A stretch of DNA of 64,000 bases from Dryas octopetala (lineage: Eukaryota > Streptophyta > Magnoliopsida > Rosales > Rosaceae), in NCBI GenBank assembly GCA_963921425.1, contig OY992833.1, forward strand, positions 7,909,228 through 7,973,227. The letters are read 5' to 3'. Under the pieces are notes generated by a model. That model saw only the letters and a list, made by a program, of their open reading frames with translations, was not told the origin of the DNA and made no database searches. Shown here piece after piece: positions 11,021 to 21,160 of the stretch (position 1 is the stretch's first letter; each line of letters begins with the position of its first letter). The translations under genes and the position numbers were made by a program.

Positions 11021-12100
11021 GTGACTGCTGTCGTTCGTACTAGGGCTTTTCCTGAAGGAGAATTCAGCATTGAGCGTGCCCGTAAGCTCGGGGCCTCAAA
11101 TTTTTCGGGTACTTCAAATCCCAATGAGGCTAACGAGTGGATGATACAACTCGAGAGGATTTTTGAGGTTATGGGATGTCTCGATGACTGGAAGTTAGTC
11201 TTGGCTACCTTCCAGTTAGTGGGTGATGCTTATTACTGGTGGGACTCGGAGCGATTGGGACTCACGGCAGTTGAGATTTCTTGGGATAGATTTAGGAGAG
11301 CTTGTTATGAGAAATACTATCCCAGAGTTTATTGCGACGAGATGAGGGCGGAGTTTTTGAGGTTGAAACAGGGTTCTATGACAGTAACAGAGTATGAGAG
11401 AAAGTTTACTGAGCTTTCTAGATTTTGCCCAGCACTGGTGGCAGATGAGACAGATAGATGCTCAAGGTTTGAGGAGGGTTTGAAAGACTCCATTCGCACG
11501 GCAGTCACTGCAGCTAACCACTCCACTTTCTCTTCACTAAGAGATGCTGCCATGAGAGTTGAGAGATCTTTAGCTGAGCGAGGCAGTAGTGAGGCGAGAC
11601 GTCGCCCTATTTCGAGTACTACAGCGGGTGGTTCTAGTCAAGGACCATCCAAGAGGGGCAGTTTCAGTTCCAAATCTTCTGGGAGCGGTGAATTCAGAGG
11701 TTTAAGACGTGACTTTAGGGATAGTGGAGGATCTGGGCATGGACAGAGTCATACCCATCAGTTTGTGAGTAGTTCGGGTCGAGGCTCAGCACAGTCGAGC
11801 GGGTCCCAAGATAGACGCCATCGTGGGGCAAGTCGCCCAGCATGTAGTACATGTGGTAGGTACCACACTGGGGTATGTCACGCGAGTAGTGCTGGATGTT
11901 ATCATTGTGGGCAGACGGGTCACTTTGTGAGGGAGTGCCCAAAGTTACAACAGGGAATTGGAGGAGTTTCAGGTTCAGCCCTTCCTCTGGAATTGACTTC
12001 TGGGAGTCAGAGTCAGGGGCAAGGAGTAGGGCAGACTGCGGGTACTAAGTCGAGTGGTAGTATTCAGTCCAGCCATGTCATCAGGGGCGGAGGACAGTAG
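11021..12100 (+). CDS. gag: retrotransposon gag, element A
   Basis: Capsid-nucleocapsid protein that would package element RNA in cytoplasmic particles. The frame shows the Ty3/gypsy gag signature: ANEWMIQLERIFEVMGC, YYWWDSERLG, WDRFRRACYEKYYP, the MTVTEYERKFTELSRFCP motif, a serine/glycine-rich stretch and a CCHC zinc knuckle CYHCGQTGHFVREC (11897-11938). The upstream sequence from about 10906 also resembles gag, including the basic PPRRRGRPPGT leader seen in element B. After gag only the start of a protease-like region is seen before the 3' end. This is a fossil or non-autonomous gag of the Tekay/Del type. Confidence 0.8.
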   Translation: MTAVVRTRAFPEGEFSIERARKLGASNFSGTSNPNEANEWMIQLERIFEVMGCLDDWKLVLATFQLVGDAYYWWDSERLGLTAVEISWDRFRRACYEKYYPRVYCDEMRAEFLRLKQGSMTVTEYERKFTELSRFCPALVADETDRCSRFEEGLKDSIRTAVTAANHSTFSSLRDAAMRVERSLAERGSSEARRRPISSTTAGGSSQGPSKRGSFSSKSSGSGEFRGLRRDFRDSGGSGHGQSHTHQFVSSSGRGSAQSSGSQDRRHRGASRPACSTCGRYHTGVCHASSAGCYHCGQTGHFVRECPKLQQGIGGVSGSALPLELTSGSQSQGQGVGQTAGTKSSGSIQSSHVIRGGGQ

Positions 12101-12376
12101 AGGGGTCAGCCAGGACGTCCCCGGGACCAGGGCAGAGTCTTCGCTATGACGCACCAGGATGCTTGGGCTTCACCGGAAGTCATGAGGGGTACAATTTCTA
12201 TCTTTGGGCAAAATACATGTATTTTGTTGGGCCCTGGTACCACACACTTTCCTCTATCATTTAAGGGTTGTTGTAGAATCTAGAAGTTTGACTTGCAACT
12301 AGTTGGCAAGATGATGCTTTTTGGCTTCTACCTGTCCTTTACAAGATATCTAAATTTCGAGGACGAAATTTTTTTT

Positions 12377-12388
12377 AAGGGGGGAAGA
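12377..12388 (+). other. polypurine tract, element A
   Basis: AAGGGGGGAAGA just before TTGTAACGACC, preceded by TTTCGAGGACGAAATT, a sequence typical of plant chromovirus 3' ends. It would prime plus-strand DNA synthesis. Confidence 0.9.
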
Positions 12389-12389
12389 T

Positions 12390-14533
12390 TGTAACGACCC
12401 GACCCAAAAAATTCAGGAGAAATTTTAATTTTTATTCGTTTTGGCCATGTAGAGGCATATTGGGAAATGGATTTGAGAGACTCGTATCTTTTCAAGTTTT
12501 TATTCTAAATAATTTAGGAATTTAATTGAGAAATAAAAAAAAGGGTTTTGGGGTAATTTTTAATTTTCTTTTAAATTGGGCTTGACCCAAAGTTGACTAT
12601 TAAAACTAGGTGGCTTTTGATTTTGATTTTGGACTTGTTAAGTAGGTCTCGAACCCACGAGTTCGTAGACACGCGGCACGCGTCAATCGGAGCTACGGTT
12701 TGAAAGATACGGGCTTTTGAAGTGAGGGGCAAATTTGTAATTTTGCTTGGGCTAAGTTTAAAAACCCAAAAACTGAAATTTTTTTTCAGTTTTCTCTCTC
12801 CCCTCTCACAAACTACACTCCCTCTCTCTCTCGAAGCTTCCTCCCCGCGAGCACACCCTCCCCTCTCAGCCACCATCGCCGGCCAGCCACTGCTGACCTC
12901 GATTCCGGCGAGCACCCCGACGCCGACCACCCTCCCCTCGAGTTCACCCTCTCTCCGACACCCTCTCCTCTCTCCTCTCTCTGGTGCGCGCAGGATCACC
13001 ACCGGAGGACAGCTCCCGACCACCGTCCCAGCGGTACGAGGCCACTGTCGTGACCCCCGTGAGTCGGCCGTTCTCCTCCGTGCCTCCCATCGCCGGCCCG
13101 CCACCCCTGTGCACTGGAAATCGCCGGAGAAAGCTAGTCACGCCGCCGGCCATTTTGTCGATTCTGGCCACCTCCGAGCTCCGATCCAGAAATTGGCGAG
13201 GCGACCGTGGCTCGTGACGATCCGGCGGAGGATCGAAACTAGATTTCCTAATTTGTGAGTGGACTTCATTTTTATAAAAGTTTATGTTTCTAAATGCCTA
13301 TGATTTCATTTATTTAATGGTGGATTTGTGTTGAGAATTGTTATTTGAAGCTTCTTCAAATGATATCCTTTTAGACTAATGACTTTAAAAGAGTGAGACG
13401 TTGTGATTTGAGGAAAGATACATGTTTGATGAGTTGGGTTGTTAAAGGGAATTGTGAAAAGAGTATTTAAAAACTACTATGTAAATGCACGTGTTGACCG
13501 GTCGAGCCTGCCTGTGTTAAATGCACGGGATTGTGGCCAGGATACGAGCCTGCTCGTGCGGAGCGACCCTCCGTACGAGATTGTGGCCAGGATACGAGCC
13601 TGCTCGTGCGGAGCGACCCTCCGTACGAGATTGTGGCCAGGATACGAGCCTGCTTGGCGGAGCGACCCTCCGTACGAGATTGTGGCTAGGATACGAGCCT
13701 GCTCGTGCGGAGCGACCCTCCGTACGAGATTGTGGCCAGGATGTGAGCCTGCTTGGCGGAGTGACCCTCCGTACGAGATTGTGGCCAGGATTTGAGCCTG
13801 CCCGTGTGCGGGATTGTGGCCAGGGCATAGTCTACAGTACGGGTGTAAGTATAGTGTGAGTTTTAAGTATAAGTGTTTTGAGATATCAGTTTATAAGATA
13901 GTTTCGGTTCAGATTTGCTATTTCTCAGCTTGGAAAGTTTTATTACTTTTTTCAGTATATTGAGGTCTAATGAGATGATTTTCGAAAATGAATTTGAAGA
14001 CAGTTTTTAAAACTGGGGGATTTCAAAGAGTGACGTGAGATCTTAGAGCTAAGTGAGGTTCTGAAGGTTTTTCTGAAACAGAATGGTTACTTTGATTTCA
14101 TTTTTAATAAACTGTCCACTCATTAAGTTATCTCACAAGTTATCTTGTTTTGTCTTAAATTGTCCCCCCCCCCCAGGTAGTAGCTTTGGTGGAGGTCGAG
14201 CCAGTAACGTCGAGGCATTTGTGTCCATCTTCTGACTCGGACCCTGTAGGCGCCATTCAATTTTTTTGTAGAAATTCCTTGTAATAGAATAGAAGCTCTG
14301 ATAACTACTTTAAATATTATGTTCATTTCTCTGTGAAATTGTCGGGTCTGAGACCCTTTTGGTTGTGGTAGAGTTGGTTGCTGTTCTAGAAGTGCTTTTT
14401 AACAGGTTTGAAATTTCGGGGTTAGTCCATTTTCAGGGGAGGTCTGTCGAATTTTCGGTAGAATTTTCCTTGATTTTGGATTCCCGCAGGACCTCTCCGA
14501 GTTTCAGGGCGAAATCCGGGGGCGGTCCTGTCA
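12390..14533 (+). mobile_element. element A 3' LTR
   Basis: Near-identical to 8571-10815 apart from about 18 scattered differences and two fewer minisatellite units. It ends GGTCCTGTCA and is followed by ACTCACGG, not by a copy of the 5 bases at the left flank. The base or bases after CA match what follows the LTR on the primer-site side (AC). Confidence 0.95.
13529..13826 (+). repeat. 50-base hairpin minisatellite, 6 units
   Basis: Same unit as 9710-10104, with six units plus the short last unit carrying CCCG-TGTG-CGGG. The copy-number difference between two LTRs that are otherwise 99% alike shows that the array changes quickly. Confidence 0.95.
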
Positions 14534-14534
14534 A

Positions 14535-14920
14535 CTCACGGTTTATTTTGTTTTGTCTTAAATTGTCCCCCAGGTAGTAGCTTTGGTGGAGGTCGAGCCA
14601 ATAACGTTGAGGCAGTCACATCCATCTCCCTAGTTGGAACCTGTAGGCGCCATTTAATTTTTATAGAGATTCCTTGTAATAGAATAGCAGCTCTGATAAC
14701 CACTCTAAAATCTTAAGTTGGATTTCTGTGAAATTGTTGGGTCTGAGACCCTATTTGGTTGTGGTAGAGGTGGTTGATGATTAGAAGTGCTTTTTAACAG
14801 GTTTGAAATTTCTGGGTTAGTCCATTTTCAGGGGAGGTTCTGCCAAATTTTCGGTAGGATTTTTCCTTGAATTTGGATTTCCGCAGGACCTCTCCGGGTT
14901 TTAGGGTGGAATCCGGGGGC
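14535..14920 (+). repeat. right copy of 386-base direct duplication
   Basis: Perfect match to 8185-8570, and from 14921 it continues into the normal end of the element B 5' LTR (GGTCCTGTCA). It behaves like an extremely long target-site duplication around element A. Confidence 0.9.
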
Positions 14921-14933
14921 GGTCCTGTCAACT

Positions 14934-14945
14934 TGGTATCAGAGC
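14934..14945 (+). other. primer-binding site, element B
   Basis: TGGTATCAGAGC three bases after the 5' LTR end at 14930; complementary to initiator tRNA-Met. Confidence 0.9.
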
Positions 14946-15024
14946 ATTAGGTTTTAGATTCCTTGAATCTGCACTAAATGTGCATCCCCATTATTGATAA
15001 GTGCTTGGCTTTCTTATAGGTATT

Positions 15025-16395
15025 ATGCCTCCCCGACGACGTGGCCGACCACCGGGGACCCACCATAGGGTAGCAGAAGGTGTTGATGAGACGACACAGG
15101 GTTTCGAGCAATCTATTGATAGGCTAGCCGAGGTAGTGACTACTGCTGTTCGCACCAGGGCTTTTCCCGAGGGGGAATATAGCATTGAGCGTGCCCGTAA
15201 GCTTGGGGCCTCAAATTTTTCGGGTACTTCGGATCCCAGTGTGGCTAACGAGTGGATGATACAACTCGAAAGGATCTTTGAGGTTATGGGATACCCCGAT
15301 GACCGGAAGTTAGTCTTGGCTACTTTCTTGCTAGTGGGTGACGCTTATCTTTGGTGGGACTCTGAGCGTTTAGGACTCACCGCAGTGGAGGTCACTTGGG
15401 ACAGATTTAGGAGAGTCTTTTACGAGAAGTACTATCCGCGGGTTTATTGTGATGAGAAGAGGGCCGAATTCCTGAGGCTTAGACAGGGATCTATGTCAGT
15501 AGCAGAGTATGAGAGGAAATTTACTGAGCTTTCTAGATTTTGCCCAGCACTTGTGGCAGATGAGACAGACAGATGCTCAAGGTTTGAGGAGGGTTTGAAA
15601 GACTCCATTCGCACGGCAGTCACTGCAGCTAACCACTCCACCTTCTCTTCACTGAGAGATGCTGCCATGAGAGTTGAGAGATCTTTAGCTGAGCGGGGCA
15701 GCAGCGAAGCAAGACGTCGCCCTTATTCGAGTGCTACAATGGGTGGCCCTAGTCAGGGACCATCCAAGAGGGGCAGTTTGAGCTCCAGCTCTTCAAGGGG
15801 TGGTGGATTCAGAGGTTTAATACGTGACTTGGGTGGTAGTAGAGGATCTGGGCATAGACAGAGCTCTAGTCATCAGTCCGTGAGAAGTTCGACGAGAAGT
15901 CCAGGAGAGTTCAGTGGGTCTCAGGGTAGTAGAACCCTTAGGACAAATCGTTCGCGATGTAATCTTTGTGAAAAGTATCATGATGGGGTGTGTCAGAGAG
16001 GAAGCGCGGGTTGTTTCCGCTGTGGACAAATAGGGCATTTCATGAAGGATTGTCCGACCTTACACCAGAGAGATAGTGGAGTTTCAGGTTCAGCCCTTCC
16101 TCGGGGACAGACTTCTGGGGCCCAGAATCAGGGGCAAAGAACAGTACAGACTGCAGGTGCTACGTCTGGTAGTGGTGCTCAGTCCAGCCATGTCAGTAGA
16201 GGTGGAGGACAGCAGAGGGGCCAGTCAGGACGCCCTAGAGCTCAGGGCAGAGTCTTTGCCATGACACAACAGGACGCGTTGGCTTCACCAGATGTCATCA
16301 TGGGTACGTTATCCATCTTTGGGCATAATGCTATATTTTTTATAGACTCTGGGACACACACACACACTCTGGCGTGTCACGTATTCTCATTTTGA
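15025..16395 (+). CDS. gag: retrotransposon gag with protease start, element B
   Basis: The chosen start ATG opens MPPRRRGRPPGT, a typical Tekay/Del gag beginning. It is followed by WMIQLERIFEVMGYP, LWWDSERLG, WDRFRRVFYEKYYP, MSVAEYERKFTELSRFCP and a CCHC knuckle CFRCGQIGHFMKDC (16012-16053). The tail reaches the head of a protease (VFAMTQQDA; FIDSGT with the D-S-G triad) and then stops. The frame is long and open, about 457 residues. Whether it is translated and used in trans by an autonomous relative is unknown. Confidence 0.85.
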   Translation: MPPRRRGRPPGTHHRVAEGVDETTQGFEQSIDRLAEVVTTAVRTRAFPEGEYSIERARKLGASNFSGTSDPSVANEWMIQLERIFEVMGYPDDRKLVLATFLLVGDAYLWWDSERLGLTAVEVTWDRFRRVFYEKYYPRVYCDEKRAEFLRLRQGSMSVAEYERKFTELSRFCPALVADETDRCSRFEEGLKDSIRTAVTAANHSTFSSLRDAAMRVERSLAERGSSEARRRPYSSATMGGPSQGPSKRGSLSSSSSRGGGFRGLIRDLGGSRGSGHRQSSSHQSVRSSTRSPGEFSGSQGSRTLRTNRSRCNLCEKYHDGVCQRGSAGCFRCGQIGHFMKDCPTLHQRDSGVSGSALPRGQTSGAQNQGQRTVQTAGATSGSGAQSSHVSRGGGQQRGQSGRPRAQGRVFAMTQQDALASPDVIMGTLSIFGHNAIFFIDSGTHTHTLACHVFSF

Positions 16396-16868
16396 TTGTT
16401 GATAAGAAATAAACTTTCTCGATTGCGAGTTAGAGTGGTTTTCAAATGATTTAAAGGTTTTAAATTGATTTACTTCGTAATGGTTTTATCCCTGAAAACT
16501 TTATCTAGGGTTTGGCGTTTCTATCACATTTTCAAGTTTTTATTTTTGAGGCTTACATAATTTATTTAGGTTCGTTGCGGAGCGATTTCCTTAGTTTAAA
16601 TATCCTTGGTTTTCTCGAGCGGAAGGAAATGCCAAAATCACGCATATTTTTTAACTTATGATTGTTGAAAAGAGGTTGGGTTTGCAGGTTTTACTACAAT
16701 TTGGATTTTTGTCCTGAAAATTTTTGGGTCAAAGGATCAAGTTTAGTCTTGTCTGTAAATTATCTAGTTATGTGACGAATCGGAAATTTGGATGGGTGAT
16801 AAGAAGTTTGCAACAACAATCCACATAAATTAACGTTTTCTACTAAATTTCGGGGACGAAATTTATGT
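16396..16868 (+). other. element B 3' non-coding interior
   Basis: AT-rich sequence between gag and the polypurine tract with no recognisable pol domain. It includes ATTTCGGGGACGAAATTT just upstream of the tract. The corresponding stretch of element A is different and shorter, so the two gag-only structures may have arisen independently. Confidence 0.7.
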
Positions 16869-16880
16869 AAGGGGGGAAGG
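16869..16880 (+). other. polypurine tract, element B
   Basis: AAGGGGGGAAGG directly before TTGTAACGACC. Confidence 0.9.
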
Positions 16881-16881
16881 T

Positions 16882-19805
16882 TGTAACGACCCGACCCAAA
16901 TTCTAATCGAAATTTAAATTTTTATTTTAACTATGGTTTTAAAAGTTTTTTTTAAAGGATGTTGAATTTTATTTTAAAGATTTTGGGATTTAATTGGAAA
17001 ATAAAAGGGGTTTTGATTTAATTTTTTTAAATCTGGGATTGACCCAAAATTGACTTTCAAAATAAATGTGCTTTCGATTTTGACTTTGGGTCGGTTGGAC
17101 AGGCTTCGAGTCCACAATTTCATAGACACGTAGCACGCATCGATCCGAGTTACGGTTTGAGAGATATGGGCGTCTGAAACGAGTGGCAATTTTGTAAAAT
17201 TGACAAATTGGGTATTAAAATTTCAAATCAGATTTTTGAAGGGGATTTCTCTCTCTAGAATTTTCTAGAACACTCTCTCTCCTCCCTCATTTTTTCCCCC
17301 GCGTCTGCACCCCACCCGGACTCTCTCGCCCTCTCTCTTTTTCCCGAGCCACTCTCCCCCTCTCTTCTCTCACCCCCGCGGCCAGCTCCGGCCAAGTTCT
17401 CGGCGACCAGAGGCCGGCGGCGGGACCCTCTCATCGTCGCCGACCCCACCCCCCACCCCCCAGCCTCCCTACTTCTCTCTCTCTCTCTCTCTCTGTTTTT
17501 GCATTGACCCGCGCGCCACCACAAACTCCGGCGAAACCCAGCTGCCCTACCGGTCGGGAAACACTCTCCTCCGACCAGTCATCACTTCCTTGCCACTCAC
17601 CTCATCACCCAGCCACCCACGGAGGCGGATCGAAGCCGGAAAACCAGCGAGCCAGCCACCTCTCTTTGTCAATCTCAGTCATTTCCGACGTTGATTTGGC
17701 TCGGTTTCAGGTGGGTTTTCTTCCTTCTTCTGTGGGTTTCCTTCCTTCTTCGTTGGAATTTCATTTCCTCTGATTTGTAGCTTAAAAATCTTGAATTTAA
17801 AATTTGTGAATTTAAGAAGCCATTTCGGGATTCCTTGAAGGTAGAGATTTTGTGTTAATCTTGTTGTATTTTGGATAATTTTCACTCTTAGGAAGGTTAT
17901 TCTATGATTAGCATAAAAAATCAGAGTTAATTTGGAGGATTTTGGACATTGAGAAGTTTGATTGCAAGGGTTGGAACCCATTTCGGATTTGCTAGGGATT
18001 GGCTGAGTTTTGTGGAAATTTTTAGAGTGGTTTTGGATAATTTCTCCACTAGTAAAACCTCTAAGTGTCGACTCCAATGAGAAACTTGAAGAAATTAGGA
18101 GTTTTGGGTGAGATTGATCTTTGGAGTTGTCACTTTGGTCAGTGGCAGCAGTGGTGATGACCTTTCAATTTCTAATTCTTATTTCTAAGGTCCTTTTTGA
18201 GAGTCTATTGGGAATGGTCGTCGATTTTGGAAAGGGTGGAAGTCTGAGAAATGTCCGGATTGCTTTTGGTAAATGTTTGGGTACCCTTCCGTTATTGAAA
18301 CTAACGTTAAAATAAATCGTGGTTTTGGAGGTAGGCTATATATTTATTTATGTTTTAAATTCGGATTGAGGTTGGTTTGAGCCAAGTAGTTTTTGAGGAA
18401 GGAGGGAGTGTTTTGAGATTTTTGTGAGTAAGTAATTTAATCGTTGAGCCAAACAAGTAAGAGGCGTGACGTTAGGTTCATTTACACCCACACTCTAGTT
18501 GTTATTGAGTCAAGACTAATAGGATGTTTATTGTTTTATATTATAGGTGAGACGATCGTGGTTCAAGACGATCTGGCTAAGGATCGAAGCTAGGAATCTT
18601 CTCTGTGAGTGGACTTTATTTTGCAAATACTTTTATAAATTCATGATTTATTCATTTGGTTATTGAATTTGTTTGAGAGATAATAGAAGTTGAATTGGAT
18701 CTTTGATTTGGAAGTGTTTTCTTAAAATTATGATTTTATTATTTGGTTATCATGAGTCTTGAATTAGAAATATTGATTTGAGAGTTAAACATTTTCCTTA
18801 TGAACATATGTGGTAAATTTCAATGATTTAAGTATCGTTTGACATGGATTTGATTTGAGTTATGAATTTTATGAAGTTAAATGAGCAGTTATAAACCGCC
18901 ATATTAGTACCCCCTTTAGCAGGTATATATTTGCTCTGCACTCGCCTAGAGATGACTCAGCGGTGTATGACCAGCACTCGCTCTGCACTTGCCTAGTTGG
19001 CGGTGTACGACCAGCATTACATTTGTTCTGCACTTGCCTAGTTGGCGGTGTACGACCAGCATTTGCTCTGCACGTGCCTAGTGGGCGGTGTATGACCAGC
19101 ATCACAGCAGGTATAGATTTACTCTGCACTTGCCTATAGATGACTCGGCAGTGTATGACCAGCAGTTTCCCGGGTACTAGTGTGGCGTGAGGTTTCAGTT
19201 GTTGAGTATTAATTATTTTTTAGAGTTTGATTTACGGTTCGAGGTGATTTAAAATAGATTTGAAAGAAGAAATTTTGAAATGGTTTTAAACTGGGGGTTT
19301 CAAAGAGTAACGTGAGGTTTTAGAGCTAAACGTGGTTTAGGAGGATTTTCTGAAACAAGAAGTTTACTTTTGTTTTCATTTTATTTAAACTGTCCACTCA
19401 CTGAGTTATCTCACGGTTTATTTTGTTTTGTCTTAAATTGTCCCCCAGGTAGTAGCTTTGGTGGAGGTCGAGCCAATAACGTTGAGGCAGTCACATCCAT
19501 CTCCCTAGTCGGAACCTGTAGGCGCCATTTAATTTTTATAGAGATTCCTTGTAATAGAATAGCAGCTCTGATAACCACTCTAAAATCTTAAGTTGGATTT
19601 CTGTGAAATTGTTGGGTCTGAGACCCTATTTGGTTGTGGTAGAGGTGGTTGATGATTAGAAGTGCTTTTTAACAGGTTTGAAATTTCTGGGTTAGTCCAT
19701 TTTCAGGGGAGGTTCTGCCGAATTTTCGGTAGGATTTTTCCTTGAATTTGGATTCCCGCAGGACCTCTCCGGATTTTAGGGTGGAATCCGGGGGCGGTCC
19801 TGTCA
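16882..19805 (+). mobile_element. element B 3' LTR (uninterrupted)
   Basis: A full 2.9-kb F2 LTR, TGTAACGACCC to GGTCCTGTCA, useful as a reference for the broken 5' copy. It has TTGACC and TTGACT boxes near 17038-17090, a CT patch near 17475, a 40-base minisatellite at 18933-19164 and the AGGTAGTAGCTTTGGTGG block at 19447. The right flank ATAAC belongs to the CACTA gene fragment; the matching left flank is lost. Confidence 0.95.
18933..19164 (+). repeat. about 40-base minisatellite in element B 3' LTR
   Basis: GCTCTGCAC units with GTGTAYGACCAGCA. Layout is nearly identical to 7708-7940. Confidence 0.85.
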
Positions 19806-20116
19806 ATAACGCACAAGCCAAGTGCAAGTTGTTGGATTGGCTTGGATCAGGGGATGTAGTTGCTGAAGGGCGTTGGTCCTCAAGTGATCCAAAAGAACTT
19901 GTTCATCACATTCCTCTTGGGCTTAATGCGATGAGAGTCTGGATAGATATAGCAAAGCAACCTGAAGTATTTTTATGGAGGCCTACATCTTATATGACTT
20001 GTATTGAAGAAGCTATTGGTAGTACAGTTGCATGGCCAGCTGACAAAGTTGTTATGCCCATGAGTCAACAAGCTGGAGACAATGAGAATATATCTTCTCC
20101 ATTGGTAAAATACTAA
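19806..20116 (+). pseudogene. DUF8039-type domain, copy 1 (CACTA-associated)
   Basis: The reading frame gives CKLLDWLGSGDVVAEGRW, then SSSDPKELVHHIPLG, WIDIAKQPEVFLWRPTS and CIEEAIGSTVAWPADKV, which I recognise as the DUF8039 pattern of plant CACTA/Ulp1-associated proteins. Its molecular role is unknown. It runs about 100 residues to a stop at 20114-20116; a GT after TCTCCATTG near 20105 could be a splice donor. The 5' side of the gene is cut off by element B. Confidence 0.7.
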
Positions 20117-20235
20117 CTTTTTCTGAATTTTCATACATAAATTAACATGTTGAAATATCAATCTAAAGATAAGTAATATACATTCATTTTGTTTGTTATG
20201 ATTGCCTTGTGGTTAGAGTATGAATAAAATTCAAA

Positions 20236-20487
20236 CAACAAGTGCAAGTTGTTAGATTGGACTGGATCTGGTGAAATAGTGGCTGAAGGACGTTGGTCTT
20301 CAAGTGATCCGAAACAGCTTGTACATCCTACTTCTCTAGGACCGAATGCAATGAGATTTGGGTAGATTTAGCAAGGAAACCTGAAGCATTTTTATGGAGG
20401 CCTACATCTGATATGACTTGTATTGAAGAAGCTCTTGACAGTACAACAACATGGCCTGCAGACAAAGTTATTATGCCACATTAGGTA
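20236..20487 (+). pseudogene. DUF8039-type domain, copy 2
   Basis: Repeats the first domain: CKLLDWTGSGEIVAEGRW, SSSDPKQLVH, then after a one-base loss near 20360 the frame shifts and continues as AFLWRPTSDMTCIEEA and TTWPADKVIMP before TAG. The two copies lie about 430 bases apart and are clearly alike at DNA level, which suggests a tandem exon duplication. The frameshift makes this copy non-functional. Confidence 0.7.
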
Positions 20488-21119
20488 AACATTTATCAAC
20501 TCAAATTTTAGTTCTAAACTAGATTTTGAGCAATATTGTCAACATAGATTTTAATCAATCATTTCCTTTCCATGGTAACTTTTCTCAGTCTGTAAAACTG
20601 TGTTAACTGTATTTGCATTTTCTAGCAGACTGGCATTTCAATCTAATCATGTTTTGATTGGCAATACCAAAATTATTCACTATGTTTGATACAAGGGTGA
20701 TACCATGCATTTGTAACGACCCGACCCAAATTCTCACTAGAAATTTAAATTTTTATTTAACTATGTTTTTTTTAAGAGGTTTATAAAAGATGTTGGATTG
20801 TATTTTAAAGACTTTGAGATTTATTTGGAAAATGAAAAGGGTTTTGATTTATTTATTTTGTTTTAATTTAAGCTTGACCCAAAGTTGACTTTTAAAATAA
20901 ATGAGTTTTCGATTTTGACTTTGGGTCCGTTAGATAGGTTTCGACTCTACGATTTTTCATAGACACGAAGCACGCGTCGATCCGAGTTACAGTTTGAAAG
21001 ATATGGGCGTTTGAAGCGAGGGGCAATTTCGTAAAATGGACAAATTGGGTTTGAAAATCAGATTTTTTTTAGAATTTTCTCTCTCCCTCTAGAATCTTCT
21101 CTCTCTCCCTTTTTATTAT

Positions 21120-21128
21120 CTCTCTCTC

Positions 21129-21160
<32 letters not shown>
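21120..21160 (+). repeat. CT microsatellite
   Basis: Nearly pure CT run with a single G; part of the LTR leader. Confidence 0.9.

Larger units (their letters stand above)
8571..14533 (+). mobile_element. F2 LTR retrotransposon, element A (gag-only, LTRs nearly identical)
   Basis: Complete outline: 5' LTR 8571-10815, TGGTATCAGAGC primer site at 10819, gag, polypurine tract ending 12388, 3' LTR 12390-14533. Outside the minisatellite I count about 18 differences between the LTRs over about 2.1 kb, roughly 0.9%, which suggests an age of a few hundred thousand years at commonly used plant rates. No pol domains are seen between gag and the polypurine tract, so the element resembles TR-GAG-type non-autonomous elements. 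It is flanked by a long duplication (386 bases) instead of a 5-base one. Confidence 0.9.
2761..19805 (+). mobile_element. F2 LTR retrotransposon, element B (gag-only, with nested insertions)
   Basis: Parts in order: 5' LTR in three pieces (2761-4328, 7524-8570, 14535-14930), primer site at 14934, gag, polypurine tract at 16869, and 3' LTR 16882-19805. A solo F1 LTR (4329-7518) and the whole of element A (8571-14533) sit inside the 5' LTR. The two LTRs look about 98-99% alike by eye, so the element is young. The 5' LTR start is absent: homology to the 3' LTR begins near 2761. No reverse transcriptase or integrase lies between gag and the polypurine tract. Gag type and LTR structure suggest the Tekay/Del clade of Ty3/gypsy. 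Confidence 0.85.

Noticed and set aside
8185-14920. 386-base duplication explained by crossing-over between two separate elements
   Set aside because: Both copies share four variants not found in the element B 3' LTR, so they come from one LTR copy; exchange between sister copies of that same locus cannot be wholly excluded.
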